Made by a program: the position numbers and the translations under genes. Below are positions 24,491 to 36,521 of a stretch of 64,000 bases of DNA, piece after piece (positions within the stretch are counted from its first letter, which is position 1; each line of letters opens with the position of its first letter). Under the pieces are notes generated by a model. The model saw only the letters and a list, made by a program, of their open reading frames with translations. It was not told where the DNA came from and did not search any database. Origin of the DNA: Coptis chinensis (lineage: Eukaryota > Streptophyta > Magnoliopsida > Ranunculales > Ranunculaceae); the NCBI GenBank assembly GCA_015680905.1, contig CM027383.1, positions 87,453,001 through 87,517,000 of the forward strand. The letters are read 5' to 3'.

Positions 24491-27156
24491 TCTACTTCTA
24501 TCAATCATGTCAGTTTTCAAAAATTAGGAAAACCATCACCCATGAAAAATATGTGGGAGCCCCGTTAATCCTCAGACGCAAGAGTCGTATTGATTTTGAT
24601 GAAGTGCTAGAAAGAGTTTCTCAGAAAATGGAAGGGTGGAGAGCCAAGCTACTCTCCCAAGCCGGAAAATTAACGCTCATTAAAGCAGTCACTTGACCAT
24701 CCCTCTTACATGATGTCAGTTTTCCAACTGCCAGGATCTACATGCAACAAGTTGAATTCTCTAAATGCTAGTTTCTTTTAGGGAAGAAAAGAAGACAACA
24801 CAAATAAGGTGCACTATATCTCCTGGAACAAAATATGCTTACCAAAATCAAGTGGGGGCTTGGGGATAAGGCGTGCATCTCATCACAATATCGCGCTTCA
24901 AGCTAAACTATTTTGGAGAATCTTTAAAGAGCCAGACAAACATTGGGTGGTAAGCCTTCTAAAGAAGTACGTTCGTGGAAATTCGATCTTGAGGGTAAAG
25001 TGCCCTAGGCGAGGGGCATCCAAGATATGGCAAGGTATACTTAAAGCAAGAGATGAGATCCTCCCTAAGCTATGTTAGCATATTGGGACGAGAAATGACA
25101 TCGATATCTGGCTCGATCCTTAGATACCAACTCTACCATACAACAAACCCATGAGACCCATGCCACCTGTAGGTCCATATAGGTGCGTAGCCGACCTCAT
25201 TGATCCAGAAAACCGCTCATGGAAAAGAAATGTTTTGGATACCATATTTCTCCCAGCCACTGTCAAGGAAATTCTAAAAGTGCCTCTCAGTCGACAAGAA
25301 CACAACGACTCTATCAGATAGTTAGAGGAAACAAATGGGGAATTAACAGTGAAGTCTGTTTACAAATACCTCAGTGAAAGCACAAATGCAGATCAAAACC
25401 AACATCGGCAGCTCTAGAAAAGCATCTGGAATCTCAACACAGCGGAGAAAGTCAAATTGTTCTTTTGGAAAGCAATCAGAAACAGCTTGCCCACAAGAGA
25501 AAATCTGGTAAATCGGAATATCATCTCCTCAGCTACTTGCCCACGCTGCAGTAATCAGGTGGAATCTACTCATCATGCACTTTTTCATTGTGTCATGCTC
25601 AGACACATATGGTATGGCTCTAAACTATCTATAAGAACTGATAATTGGAATAGCGATGATTCTATCATTTCCATCATCACAAATATCACCACTATGCTAA
25701 ATTCTAAAAATGATATTAAAGACACCCTAAGTGAACTTGCCTCAATCATGTACTCCATATGGACTAGCATAAATGATTTTATCTTCAACAACAAACAAAC
25801 AAATTTTTTTGGCGTCATCTCCAAAGCTTCAACTTTTATCACTAACACTGAGAGGCCGTTTACTAAAAACAAACACATAAATGTCTAGCCTCATATAACC
25901 GATAACTGTTGCTACCTCACTACAGATGCCTCGTGGGATAGTAATACTAAACAGGTAGGTTTAGGTTTTGCTATTTGGAATAACTTTGGCTATTGCATTG
26001 GCGTGCGGGACATGACAAAGACATAAGTGCTGATCCAGAAGAGGCAGAGGCTCGAGCCATCCGAGGAAGCCTAGAGTTTTTACAGCGCATGCAGATCTGG
26101 AACATCGCCATTTTGACAGACTGTCAGAGACTTGCTAAGATTTTGGAGAGTAGAGGGACAAACCTATCTTGGGGAGCTACTTCGGTGGCTCACGACATTT
26201 ATGCCAATATTTCTGTTTTGGATGATTGTACCTTTTATTATATTAGTAGAAACTCAAACGTTGTAGCTGATGCACTTGCGGCTAGGGGAAGGCTGAAACC
26301 TAACTATAGTTTAAACCCTCGCATCGCAAGGTCGTTGATTGAATTATATATGCACTCTCTAGGGGCACTTCCTAGTTTGGAAGTGTTTCCCTTTTATCTC
26401 TTTAAAAAAAAAAAATCATGTCAGTTTTCTCTTTAAAGCTAATAATCTCTTTACCCTCTTTTTGAATGCAAATGAGAATAATATAAACAACAATGCACAA
26501 GATAAGGTACCTATCTGGGTTGGTTGGTCTCTGCCACCAGTCGGTTAGTATAAGTTGAATACAGATGGCTCTGCTTTAGGATGTCCTGGACCAAGTGGTG
26601 CTGGTGTTATTGTTAGAAATGATTATGGTGGTTTTGTATGTTGTTTATCCGTTCCTTTTAAGCGCTAAGTGCCATGTTTATGGAGTTTTATGCATTGAGA
26701 TTGGGTCTCGTGGCCGAGAGTCCGAAATTTGAACGCGTTTAATTGTGGAAGTAGACTCCTCCTATCTTTGTTCCTCGCCATATTAAATGAGCTGGAAGAC
26801 ATACCAATGGAGGTTGTGGTGTTACTAGATGATATTAAATATTTAATGAATGCAATTCCTGAAGTTAAGATGACGTAGAATTACAGAGAAGGGAATCGGG
26901 CGGCTGATGCATTTGCTAGATATGCTTCCAACCAAGCTACTGATGAAGTATGGATGGATGACACCCATCACCTCACCAACCTCTTGAACCTGTGGAAATT
27001 CAACATTTACTAACTGCTTATACCTCGTGTTGGTGGAACCAATGTCCACACTTTGTATGTAACATCTTATTATCTGATGTACAAGGCTTGTGTACTTAAC
27101 GTTTAGTCCGTCAGTAAATATAATAAAGACTATCTTTACCAAAAAAAAAAAAAAAA
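24491..27156 (+). mobile_element. LINE B, 5'-truncated, hosting LINE A
   Basis: A 14-bp target duplication, GTCAGATGTGTGAA, flanks it (24477-24490 and 27157-27170), and it ends in a 16-base A tail (27141-27156). These are hallmarks of target-primed LINE insertion. Only the 3' part is present: a short leader to 24504, then from 26430 an RNase H-like region with LNTDGSALG (near 26555) and EGNRAADAFA (near 26888), broken by stops. LINE A is inserted near its 5' end. Plant L1-type LINEs often end in such an RNase H domain. Confidence 0.88.
24519..26415 (+). mobile_element. LINE A nested inside LINE B
   Basis: Flanked by TCATGTCAGTTTTC at 24505-24518 and 26416-26429, with an A tail at 26404-26415. 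The content is the C-terminal half of an L1-type ORF2: the end of the reverse transcriptase and thumb (SWNKICLPKSSGGLGIR at 24817-24867); a zinc-binding RT-associated region (FFWKAIRNSLPTRENL, CPRCSNQVESTHHALFHC at 25460-25605); then RNase H (TDASWDS near 25922, EEAEARAI near 26041, SRNSNVVADALAARG to about 26289). Stops and frameshifts lie between them. The 5' truncation is typical of LINEs. Confidence 0.9.
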
Positions 27157-27212
27157 GTCAGATGTGTGAAGGATAAAAGCGTTGTGCAAGTCAAGTTAGT
27201 CACCTCGCTGTA

Positions 27213-27539
27213 GAACAATCATTTTTTTGCAGTAATTTTTACACCTTGGCTCGTATTTGTCTTTCGTAATGATCATTAATATTGGTAAGGGATTATGTAT
27301 TTGTGCTTAAATCTCTAAGGAATTATTCAATTTTACCAATATTGGAATTTGTTTGATGTTTTACCAATAAGGCCTTTGTCTTCTACTCGTTTGCCGTTGG
27401 ATTGAAGAGTACGGGAACTAACAACCGAATTGAATCCTTGGCTTTTAAGATTCTCCTACGTTTGTTTTGGAAAGTGTTTTTGGTACTTTTGGTATCTCTC
27501 CTGCTTGTGAAATTTGTGCAGCATTCTACGGGAGTCAGA
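27213..27539. other. 3' flank of F-box pseudogene A
   Basis: About 330 bases between the pseudogene stop and element V. The first bases after the stop (AGAACAATCAT) match the 3' flank of pseudogene C. No gene or repeat was seen in the rest. Confidence 0.5.
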
Positions 27540-28031
27540 TGTTAGAACTTTTCTCTTTAAGGTGTACCTACATAGATCATACACATTACACAATTGTTAA
27601 TTGTCGAACTACGTCCGAATGACATTGAGAAGACTCACTAAACTGTGATCTTAAAGTAACATGACTGAGTCATTTACATGTCTCAAACCACATGTGTCAA
27701 GTCATGACACGTGTATAAAGTGAGTATGGGCTTAACGATATGTGCAGATACTTTTTTTGGGCTTAAGCGTATTTCTATTATCATGATGGTATATAATGTA
27801 AATACACCCATAATATATAAGTTGAGGTCCCCACCCCAAACCCTATTCGATTCTCATAAGTTTTCCATCCACCGCGAGAAACACGCTAAGGGTTTTGGAG
27901 TGGAAGACAACAACGTTCCGCTGCTGCTTATAGGACTTGCTTGATAACGCTATGGCTTCAGGTATGTCCTATTATTATTTGGTTTTCTTTATTGATTGAC
28001 ATGTATTCTGGGTATTGGAGAAATCCTCACA
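27540..28031 (+). repeat. 5' LTR of copia element V
   Basis: TGTTAG...TCCTCACA. Nearly the same as the 3' copy, apart from scattered changes near 27755-27935. The few differences point to a fairly recent insertion. Confidence 0.92.
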
Positions 28032-28033
28032 AT

Positions 28034-28042
28034 TGGTATCAG
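28034..28042 (+). other. Primer binding site of element V
   Basis: TGGTATCAG lies two bases after the LTR end, complementary to initiator tRNA-Met. The next bases diverge from the usual AGCC. Confidence 0.75.
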
Positions 28043-29639
28043 TCGCCTAGATGTTAATCATGAAGAAAACATACAGTTTAATTTTATTACTGTGTAACAT
28101 TGAGTAAAAATCGAGTTTTTTTTTTAGTTATGCGGTTAAGTTTGCGAAATATATATTTTTTCGTTTTTTATCGAATCACCGAATCTGTTCCGGTAAAAGG
28201 GTTTTATAGGGTCGCAAGTTCGTTATCCAAGAATCATGTTCATAAGGTGGATGACGGATTTCGATTAATATACCTTTGATTCGTTGCCACTAATCCGTTA
28301 AAAACTCGTTTTTTCTCGACTTTAAATCCATGGATCTTTGTAATCTATCTTTGGATTGTGCTGGAATTTGGTGTGGTGGGTTGTGTGATGATAGAGATGA
28401 TATCTGATGGTCGAAACTTGTTTTGTTTCGTTTAGTCAACGGGATTAATGGCGGCAGTTTGGTCGGAAAAACCATCGTCTGGTTTTTTTTTTTTAAGTTT
28501 GTCTTTTGTGGGTGAAAGTGACGATGAGTTTCATTGTCAACTCACTTGAGTCAGAGTTAAAAATTTTGAGTTTTAAAACCGATCCAAATTTTTGAGTTTT
28601 AAAACCGATCCCAAACACAAATTTTTTTTTGGGCCTTTTGTTTTCTTCTAAAGCCCGTTAAAAGAAGAATTTGTGTTTTATTAAAGTCTGCCCCATAGCC
28701 CAAAGTCCATCTCAACCCATAAACTATATTAGGCTTGGGTCTGACCCATGTATGCCAAGTCTGACTTTGCAAACAAAGTTTGACTTGTGCTGACCGGGTC
28801 CTACTCATGCTGAATGGACCTAGTTTGACCCGGTTTTGGGCCTATTTGGTATTTTTTTGGACCCAATTACCTTATTTCAGTTGTATATAACTCAATTTAA
28901 GTCCGTTTTGGGCGGTTGAATAGTCAAATCGAAGAGTTTTTCGAGCCCAATAAAGTAGACAGACTTAAATTTTAGTTTGATCATGTTTGGATTTCTTAAG
29001 TTTGCTATTGGAATTTTCTTTTCTATTATTATCATGTTAATTAATAGAATTGAATAATAGCATGTTCCAAACATTTGAAAATTTGCAATCTAAACCATGA
29101 AATTTGGGTAAGTTCAACGTGATACGCTACCTAAGTGGCCTCTTTCATAGAAAATTTATTTGGGTTTAATGGTAAAGTTTATTAGATTGTATATGGTTGC
29201 GTCTTAATCCATGCAAGTAATAATCGGCCCAAAGGAAGTTTACTATTTTGGCCGGATTAGTGACGGTATAAGGTAATTAATATATGTAAAATAATTTTAG
29301 GAGTTACTTATGCATTCAATAGTCGGCCCTAAGGAAGACTTATTGTTTGGCCAAGCCTAACTTTGTTTTACATATGTCGATTAGCCTTATGTGTTTAGAG
29401 GAAACCACTTACACGTTAAATGCTTGTCCAAAGACTTGAATTATAACGGTGTGTTAGGTTTCTCATTAAGGTCCCCTACTAAAGTTTTATAAATGTTTTT
29501 CTTTCTTGTCATTTGTCTATTTGATTATTAATTTTCATTTAGACTAATGAATGCATGATAATATTACAGTTTATTATTGTCTATGCATTAAAGAAAATGG
29601 CATATGTATTAATGTGAGTTATCTTTTGTATCATGTTCA
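28043..29639 (+). other. Long untranslated leader of element V
   Basis: About 1.6 kb between the primer site and gag with no credible reading frame. It holds a repeated AATCGGCCCAAAGGAAG-like motif (near 29220 and 29318) and many short A/T runs. Confidence 0.7.
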
Positions 29640-30493
29640 GTGAATACATCTTCTATATCTGCCAATTTAACTAGTATTCCAGTTCTTACTGGTTCCAACT
29701 TTACAAAATGGAAAGAGCATGTTCTAATCGTTCTTGGATGTATGGATTTGGATTATGCATTACATGTTGATGAGCCTGCTAACCTTAAGGCTGATAGTAG
29801 AGTTGAGGAAAAGGCTACCTACGAAAAGTGGGAGCGCTCCAATCGCCTTAGTCTTAGTATAATGAAGCACTCTATTTTTGAAACTTTTCGTGGTGCAATG
29901 CCTAAGGAAGAAAATGCCAAGAAATTCCTAAACCAAGTTGCAGACCGATTTGTTGCATCGGAAAAGGTGGAGGCAAGTACGCTCCTTAGCAAACTTGTCA
30001 CCATGCGGTATACTGGCAAAGGAAATGTTAGAGAGTACATTATGGAAATATCTAATCTTGTTGCCAAAATGAGGGCACTAAAGTTGGAGTTCTCGATGAT
30101 CTCCTTGTGCACCTCATTCTTATTTCTCTTCCTCGCACAATTTGGTCCCTTTAAGATCAATTATAATACTCAAAGGGAGAAATGGACTCTTAATGAGCTC
30201 ATTGCTCAAAGTGTGCAAGAAGAGGAAAGGTGAAACAAGAGAAGACAGAAAGTGCTCACTTGGCCACTTCCTCTATTGGCAATTCAGGCACTAAGAAAAG
30301 AAAATGGAATAATAAGGGTAAAGGAACTGCAGATAATGTGACACCACAGGTGAATGCGAAAGATAAGCAGGTTCAGGCTACTTTCTGTTACTTTTGTAAG
30401 AAACCTGCAGGTCACATTAAGAAAGAATGTCCAAAGTATATAAAGTGGAAAGCAAAACAAGCAGGGTTGTCTAAGGAGCCGCAAGCCAAGTGA
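29640..30493 (+). pseudogene. Gag of copia element V, one frameshift
   Basis: A first frame (29640-30233, 197 residues) starts MNTSSISANLTSIPVLTGSN and carries the copia gag fold (TKWKEHVLIVLGC, ...AMPKEENAKKFLNQVADRF). It stops at EER. The following frame (30230-30493) carries a zinc knuckle, CYFCKKPAGHIKKEC (CX2C-X5-H-X4-C). A one-base change near 30230 separates the two. Confidence 0.85.
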
Positions 30494-30512
30494 TACCGAA
30501 AGGTTCATTTAC

Positions 30513-31834
30513 ATGGGTGATGGCAATAAGGCATGTGTTGAGGCTATTGGAGTCTTTAGATTAAAATTAAAGTATGGTTTTTATTTGGATTTAGATGAGA
30601 CTGTTTATGTACCGTCTTTTAGACGGAATTTAATTTCTATTTCCTGTTTGGACAAATCCGGTTATACTTGTTCAGTTGGAAAAGGAATATTTAGTCTCTT
30701 TCAAAATTCAAATCTTATCGGTACAGGCTCTTTGATTGATAATCTATACAAGTTAGACTTGGATGCCTCTCACTTAAGGTTAAATGAAACTTTGCATGTT
30801 AATAACTATGGTACTAAGCGTAGATTAATTAATGAGAACTCCTCTACATTGTGGCACAAGCGTTTGGGTCATATCTCTAAACAGAGAATTGAAAGGCTTG
30901 TGTCAAATGGAGTTCTTGGTGCCCTTGATTTTTCAGACTTTAAAGTTTGTATTGCATGTATAAAGGGTAAACAAACAAATATAAGGAAGTTTGGTGCCAG
31001 CAGGAGTTCAAGTGTCTTAGACTTGATATATACCGATATTTGTGGTCCATTTCCTCACGGCTTCTTGGAATGGTCAACGGTATTTTATCACGCTTACGAT
31101 CGACTATTCTCGTTATGGGTATCTATACTTAATTCATGAAAAATCACAGTCCTTTGGATGTTTTAAGGCCTATAAAGCTGAAGTTGAAAATCAACATTCT
31201 AAGAAAATTAAAGCTATCGATCCGACCGGTGGTGGTGAATACTATGGTAGGTATGATGGAAAAGGCCAACATCTAGGACCATTTGCAAGATACTTGAGGA
31301 ATGTGGCATCGTTCCTCAATACACCATGCCAGGGACTCCATGTCAAAATGGTGTATATGAGAGACGAAATCGGACTCTAAAGGACATGGTTAGGAGTATG
31401 ATTTGTCATTCTACCTTACCAGAGTCTCTTTGGGGTGAAGCCTTAAAGATAAAGATATATCCTTAACCGAAAGTACCTAGTAAAGCAAAGAACTAAAACC
31501 CCATATGAATTATGGACCGAAAGAAACCCAAGTAAGGCATTTACATATTTGGGGTTGTCCATATATAGGCCTAATGAAAGAAAAAACGGACTCAAGAACA
31601 GTTAGTTGCTACTTTATTGGTTATTCGGAAAGGTCAAGGGGTTTCAAGTTTTATTACCCCTCTTCCAATACCCTAATTGAAACTGATAATGCCAAATTTA
31701 TTGAGGATGTTGAGGATAGTGGGAGCACACAACAAAGGAATATTGCTTTTGAAGAAGAGCATGTTGATATTCCTTTAATGGATATCCACAGAGATGAGTT
31801 GATCACACCGCCATTAGGCGGGATCGGGTTGTAG
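30513..31834 (+). pseudogene. Protease-less integrase region of copia element V
   Basis: Frame one holds the pre-integrase zinc region WHKRLGHISKQRIERLV ... CIACIKGKQTN (30852-30981) and the first catalytic Asp in IYTDICGP (near 31028). Frameshifts follow. A second frame covers 31042-31380 and a third (31505-31834) the post-integrase HIWGCP...GYSERSRGFKFYYP. The protease DTG/DSG motif is missing, because the frame opens straight into MGDGNKACVE. An internal deletion between gag and integrase is likely. Confidence 0.8.
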
Positions 31835-32000
31835 ATCAACCAAATATTCCCCGAAGTTGGCCCCTCGCTATTATAGAAGAACCTCAACAAATTCAATTGG
31901 AAGTGCCAATAAGGAGATCAACTAGGGAGCGAAGCGGAGAGCGCCTATCAATTCAGATGAATATATAGTCTATCTCCAAGAGCATGAGTTTGATATAGGA

Positions 32001-32717
32001 ATGGAAAATGATCCTTCTACTTTCATTCAAGCCAAACAAAGTGCTCACTTCTTAGATTGGATGAATGCCATGATAGAGGAGTTAAAGTCTATGAAAGACA
32101 ATGATGTTTGGGATCTTGTCGAGTTGCCTAATGGAGTCAAACCCATTGCTAACAAATGGATTTTCAAAACCAAAAAAGACTCAAAAGGCAGCATTGACAG
32201 ATATAAAGCACGTCTTGTTGCAAAAGGCTTTACTCAAAAGGCAGGCATTGACTATAAAGAGACTTTCTCTCCAGTTTCATCGAAAGACTCTTTTAGACTT
32301 ATTATGGCACTTGTAGCTCATTATGATTTAGAGTTACACCAGATGGATGTTAAGACAACTTTTCTGAATGGTGACATTCAGGAGACTATCTATATGAGGC
32401 AACCTCATGGTTTTGAGTCCAAAGGCTCTGAACATTTGGTTTGTAAATTAAAGAAATCCATCTATGGCTTAAAGCAGGCATCTCGTCAGTGGTATTTAAA
32501 GTTTGATCACATCATTTCCTCTTTTGGTTTTAAGGAAAATGATGTGGATCAATGTGTTTATCACAAGATCAGTGGGAGTAAATTTATTTTTCTAGTGCTA
32601 TATGTTGATGACATCCTACTAGCGAAAGCGAAGGACATAGGCCTTTTGCATGAAACCAAGCGATTTCTTTCAAGGAATTTTGAGATGAAAGATCTTGGTG
32701 AAGCATCTTTGTGCTAG
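32001..32717 (+). pseudogene. Reverse transcriptase of copia element V
   Basis: A 238-residue open stretch of the copia RT domain: DVWDLVELPNGVKPIANKWI, YKARLVAKGFTQ, QMDVKTTFLNGD (usually AFLNGD), SIYGLKQASRQWY and the catalytic LYVDDILLA. It ends early at EASLC where the family continues, through a frameshift at about 32715. The polymerase core itself reads intact. Confidence 0.88.
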
Positions 32718-33055
32718 GCATTGAAATTCATCGTGATAGATCATGTGACATTCTAGGCTTATCACAAAAGGCTTATGTTGAAAAGGGTGCTAAGTAGGTT
32801 TGGCATGCAAAACTGTGCACTAGGTGATGCTTTATTGCTAAGGGTGATAAATTGAGTTTGCTTCAATGTCCAAAGAATGATTTAGAGAAAGAACAAATGC
32901 AAGATATTCCTTATGCATCAATAGTAGGGAGTCTTATGTATGCTCAAGTTTGTACGCCGCCCGGATATTGCGATGTACGTGGTTGGAATGCTAGGCAGAT
33001 ACTTAAGTAATCCAGAATGGATCATTGGAAAGCGCTAAAAAGGTGATCGCGGTAT

Positions 33056-33598
33056 TTGCAAAGGACAAAAGATTTTATGCTCACATACCAAAAACCCGAT
33101 CATTTTGAGTTGATTGGGTATTCGGATTCAGATTTTGCTGGTTGCTTGGATAGTAGAAAATCCACGTCTGGTTATGTTTTCATGTTAGCTGGAGGTGCTG
33201 TATCATGGAAAAGTGTCAAACAAACACTAATAGCCTCCTCCACTATGGAAGCAGAATTTATTGCTTGTTTTGAAGCATCAAATCAAGTAAAGTGGTATAG
33301 AAATTTCACTTCTGGGCTTCATGCAATGGGTTTCATTGAGAAACCATTAACGGTTTATTGTGATAATAAAGCCGCAGAACTTTATTCCAAGAACAACAAG
33401 AGTTCGTCAAAGTCTAGGCACATTGACATCAAGTTTCTTGTCGTGAAAGAGAGGGTTAAAGATCATCATATGACAATTGAGTATGTTAATACAAATCTCC
33501 AGATAGCTGATCCGCTAACTAAGGGCTTACCACCTAAGGCATTTAAGGAGCATGTAGCTCGTATGGGGGTGGTTAGTCCTTCTGATGTTTCCTTTTAG
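33056..33598 (+). pseudogene. RNase H of copia element V
   Basis: About 180 residues with GYSDSDFAGCLDSRKSTSGY, SSTMEAEFIACFEA, YCDNKAAELY and NLQIADPLTKGLPP, the standard copia RNase H motifs, ending with a stop shortly before the 3' LTR. RT and RNase H are out of frame, and the link at 32720-33055 is damaged. Confidence 0.88.
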
Positions 33599-34015
33599 TG
33601 GGAGTTTGTATTAATTTTTTGTTTACTATTGATGATTTTTTTTTTTGAATAAAGTTATCTACTTATTCATTTATGGTTGCATATAAAAGTTTGATTAAGT
33701 AGAATAAAGAAATCATTATAAATCATAAGGTTGGACCAGTTGAAAATGAACATGTTCCGGGATCACATTACATGTTATTTTCATGCTACACATCCATACT
33801 TAATCTATGTCGTTGGAGATATTAGTATTGTGACCACAGATGGGTCTAGTCATGCTAAATGTGGCAAAGGCCGCTGTGATCCTATATTTTTATTTTCAAT
33901 GGACCAGATTGTGTTTTTTGAGACGTCACTCATTATTTCGACAATAAAATTTAGAGCTCTTAAGGTCAACATTGTTTAATATCAGGTTATGACCTATGTG
34001 GTACAAGTGGGAGAT

Positions 34016-34509
34016 TGTTAGAACTTTTCTCTTTAAGGTGTACCTACATAGATCATACACATTACACAATTGTTAATTGTCGAACTACGTCCGAATGACA
34101 TTGAGAAGACTCACTAAACTGTGATCTTAAAGTAATATGACTGAGTCATTTACATGTCTCAAACCACATGTGTCAAGTCATGACACGTGTATAAAGTGAG
34201 TATGGGCTTAACGATATGTGCAGATACTTTTTTGGGCTTAAGCGTATTTCTATTATCATGATGGGCTATAATAGAAATACACCCATAATATATAAGTTGA
34301 GGTCCCCACCCCAAACCCTATTCTGATTCTCATAAGTTTTCCATCCACTGTGAGAGAACACAAGAAGGGTTTTGGAGTGGAAGACAACAACGTTCAGCTG
34401 CTGCTTATAGGACTTGCTTGATCAACGCTATGGCTTCAGGTATGTCCTATTATTATTTGGTTTTCTTTATTGATTGACATGTATTCTGGGTATTGGAGAA
34501 ATCCTCACA
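34016..34509 (+). repeat. 3' LTR of copia element V
   Basis: Starts after the AAGTGGGAGAT purine tract and ends TCCTCACA, followed by the TCACA half of the target duplication. Confidence 0.92.
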
Positions 34510-35154
34510 TCACATTCTTGGTGCTCAATGGTGATTGAGGACTAAACCTCTTTTTTGGCAAAAGCATCTATTCCTTAGTTATGATCTTTGCTGACTACTT
34601 GCCCGCTTGGTGGCAGATTATACTAATTTTTTTTTTTTTTGATAATCACTTGCTAAGTCCAAAAATTACTCAGAGGCCGTGGGTCACCTACAACCAGAGT
34701 CTAGAGGTAGTCGAGGCCATAGAAATTTTTATAAACCCAAATGACACGTTCAGGAGATCGATCTCGGCCCACACTCCTACGATCTTACCAAAGGTGGGAT
34801 TCGTGTCTGACTAACTAGAATTGGAAGTTTGTTAAGGTGGGATTCTATATTTTGTTTGGTTATATATGCCTCCACGGTTCACGTTGGTTTTGGTTGAAGA
34901 GATGATGAGCTCGGTAGAGACTAGAGAATTCTCCCCAACAACAACAATTTGGATACGATGACTCCCCAGTCGACCAACAACATTTTGGATAGTTTGGTTG
35001 TGTTCATTGAGGAGGCAGAGTTGGATTCTTCAAACAAATCTTCAGATCAACAAAAACCGACTATAGTTGTGATTTTGCAGTTGAACAATGTAAAAAATGT
35101 CGGTAGTAGGCTGAATAGGAAGCAAGGTAGGTGACTTGAGAGCCCTTGAGAGTA
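34510..35154. other. Non-TE flank with unassigned short ORF
   Basis: The stretch GGACTAAAC ... TTTGGCAAAAGCA at 34540-34567 resembles 43052-43082, downstream of F-box pseudogene C, so this is probably the matching flank of F-box copy A. A 61-residue ORF (34949-35134, MDTMTPQSTNNILDSL) has no recognisable domain. The 10-bp CTTGAGAGTA at 35145 flanks the next MITE. Confidence 0.45.
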
Positions 35155-35537
35155 GGCCCAAAATATCGAATTCGGTGAATATTTCGATGTATCTAAAAAC
35201 TGATATATATTGGATATATCGAAAATATCGGAGATATCTATTTTTTTGTTGACCAGTCAAAATTTTGTTTTGTATGTCGATATATCAAAAATATCGTTGA
35301 TTATATCGGAAATATCGTCAATATATTGATCAAAGTCAACAATATTTAGTCAAAGTCAACAATTTATATCGGATATATCGGTCGATATATATCGTTATAT
35401 CGGAAATTGCGATATATATCGGAAAAAAAGAATTCAATATTCGGTTGAGATATATCGAATATATTCATGTCGGTGTACAAAAAATAATAATATATATCGA
35501 CGATATATCAGATATATCGGCGATATTTTGGGCCTTG
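35155..35537. mobile_element. ATATCG-rich MITE with GGCCC ends
   Basis: Perfect 14-bp inverted repeats, GGCCCAAAATATCG (35155-35168) and its complement (35521-35534), close an interior of TATATCG/ATATCGG motifs that is itself self-complementary. The direct repeat CTTGAGAGTA (35145-35154 and 35538-35547) flanks it, three bases beyond the right TIR. A 9-10-bp duplication would fit a Mutator-like source; this is inference. No coding region. Confidence 0.75.
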
Positions 35538-35738
35538 CTTGAGAGTAGAGGCATAAAGAGAACCCAATTCTAATGAAGAAGTACAATTATATTGCCTCCA
35601 TTACTCATGCTTTGGGCATCACCAAGTCCCTATATGAATCAGTGAGCTATGAAAGTGAGACTGATGGTGCTTGCAACGGTTTTGAAACAACTTAAAAGGG
35701 TGCACCATATGTTTTTCCATCCGGAGATAGATGAGGAT

Positions 35739-36472
35739 TGTTGGGTAAAACAATACCAGTCGATCCCCACTAAGATAGCTTGCACTTGGAGAATCTACTA
35801 CTCCAATAAAAAAACTAATATTTCATTACAATCAACAACAACAATCCTAAACTATGGATATAACTATAACAAAACAAACAATTGAAATATAGAGAAAGTA
35901 AAACATACCACAACACAAAGATGTACCGTGGTTCGGCCAATGATACCTACTTCCACAAGAGCTAATCCTTTTATAAGTATGAGAAGGAAGATTACAATCA
36001 TTCCTTTCAAGTCTCTCCAAACTTACTAGATCACTTCTCTCTCCTTACAAGCTTTTCTCTTTACAAGATTTTTCTCAATATTTTGATTGCTCTCAAAACT
36101 AGGTTTCTATTCAAGACTTGGTTTTCCAAAACCTAAATTTTGTTTTTATAATAATCTGAAATTTTAGCGCGTCTGCGAAATTTCGTGCTTACTGTAGAAA
36201 AATCAGAACTCGGTTTGTTTAGGCATGAGCGTGGGCGTGCTCTTGGCAAGACCAATTCGAGCGCACGTGTGCCCTCTTATTTTTCCAGTTCCCAAACTCT
36301 AGTAGACATGTTTCGTGAGAGGTTGAAAAAAACTATCTTCTTTTTCATGGCAAGGCTGGTGCCTGGCACCAGCACGAATCTCCCGGCGCCGTCGCCGCCT
36401 CGACTTATTCACACGAACAAGCGATTACTTTTTTCCTTTTTCCTCATCCTCATGTGAGGGATAACACCAACA
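35739..36472 (-). repeat. 3' LTR of copia element IV
   Basis: The complement of the II/III LTR: starts TGTTGGGTAAAACAATACCA and ends GGGATAACACCAACA on the plus strand, with the conserved CCGTGGTTCGGCCAATG at 35929-35945. 734 bp. Confidence 0.85.
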
Positions 36473-36521
36473 ATCTCCCCCTCTTGAACAGTAAGGGTGG
36501 ATACCTCTATGCATTCCCAAA

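Larger units (their letters stand above)
23340..27212 (+). pseudogene. F-box pseudogene A, 5'-deleted and split by insertions
   Basis: Matches the C-terminal two thirds of the intact F-box gene at 49273-50556, starting at GGTGTGCACTTTGGGG (about 23353). It reads CTLGINNNCWKDVTVGSNL and FHWFFRRANI. The F-box itself and the first ~170 codons are missing. The DNA just upstream (GGCTTTAATGG ... TATGG) is instead like the DNA upstream of pseudogene C, which suggests an internal deletion. A MITE interrupts it near 23604-24042. Frameshifts and an early stop follow, then two nested LINEs from 24491 to 27156. The last codons (DKSVVQVKLVTSL and stop) resume at 27171-27212. Confidence 0.88.
27540..34509 (+). 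mobile_element. Copia element V, full length, broken reading frames
   Basis: LTRs 27540-28031 and 34016-34509 (492 and 494 bp) begin TGTTAGAACT and end TCCTCACA. The flanking 5-mers are TCAGA and TCACA, a duplication with one mismatch. A primer site TGGTATCAG (28034-28042) follows the 5' LTR, and a polypurine tract AAGTGGGAGAT (34005-34015) precedes the 3' LTR. The domain order is gag, IN, RT, RH, so it is Ty1/copia. The family is distinct from elements I-IV and VI. Confidence 0.92.

Noticed and set aside
25993-26900. A protein with two RNase H domains
   Set aside because: A poly-A tail and a 14-bp target duplication at 26404-26429 separate the two domains, which belong to two nested LINEs.
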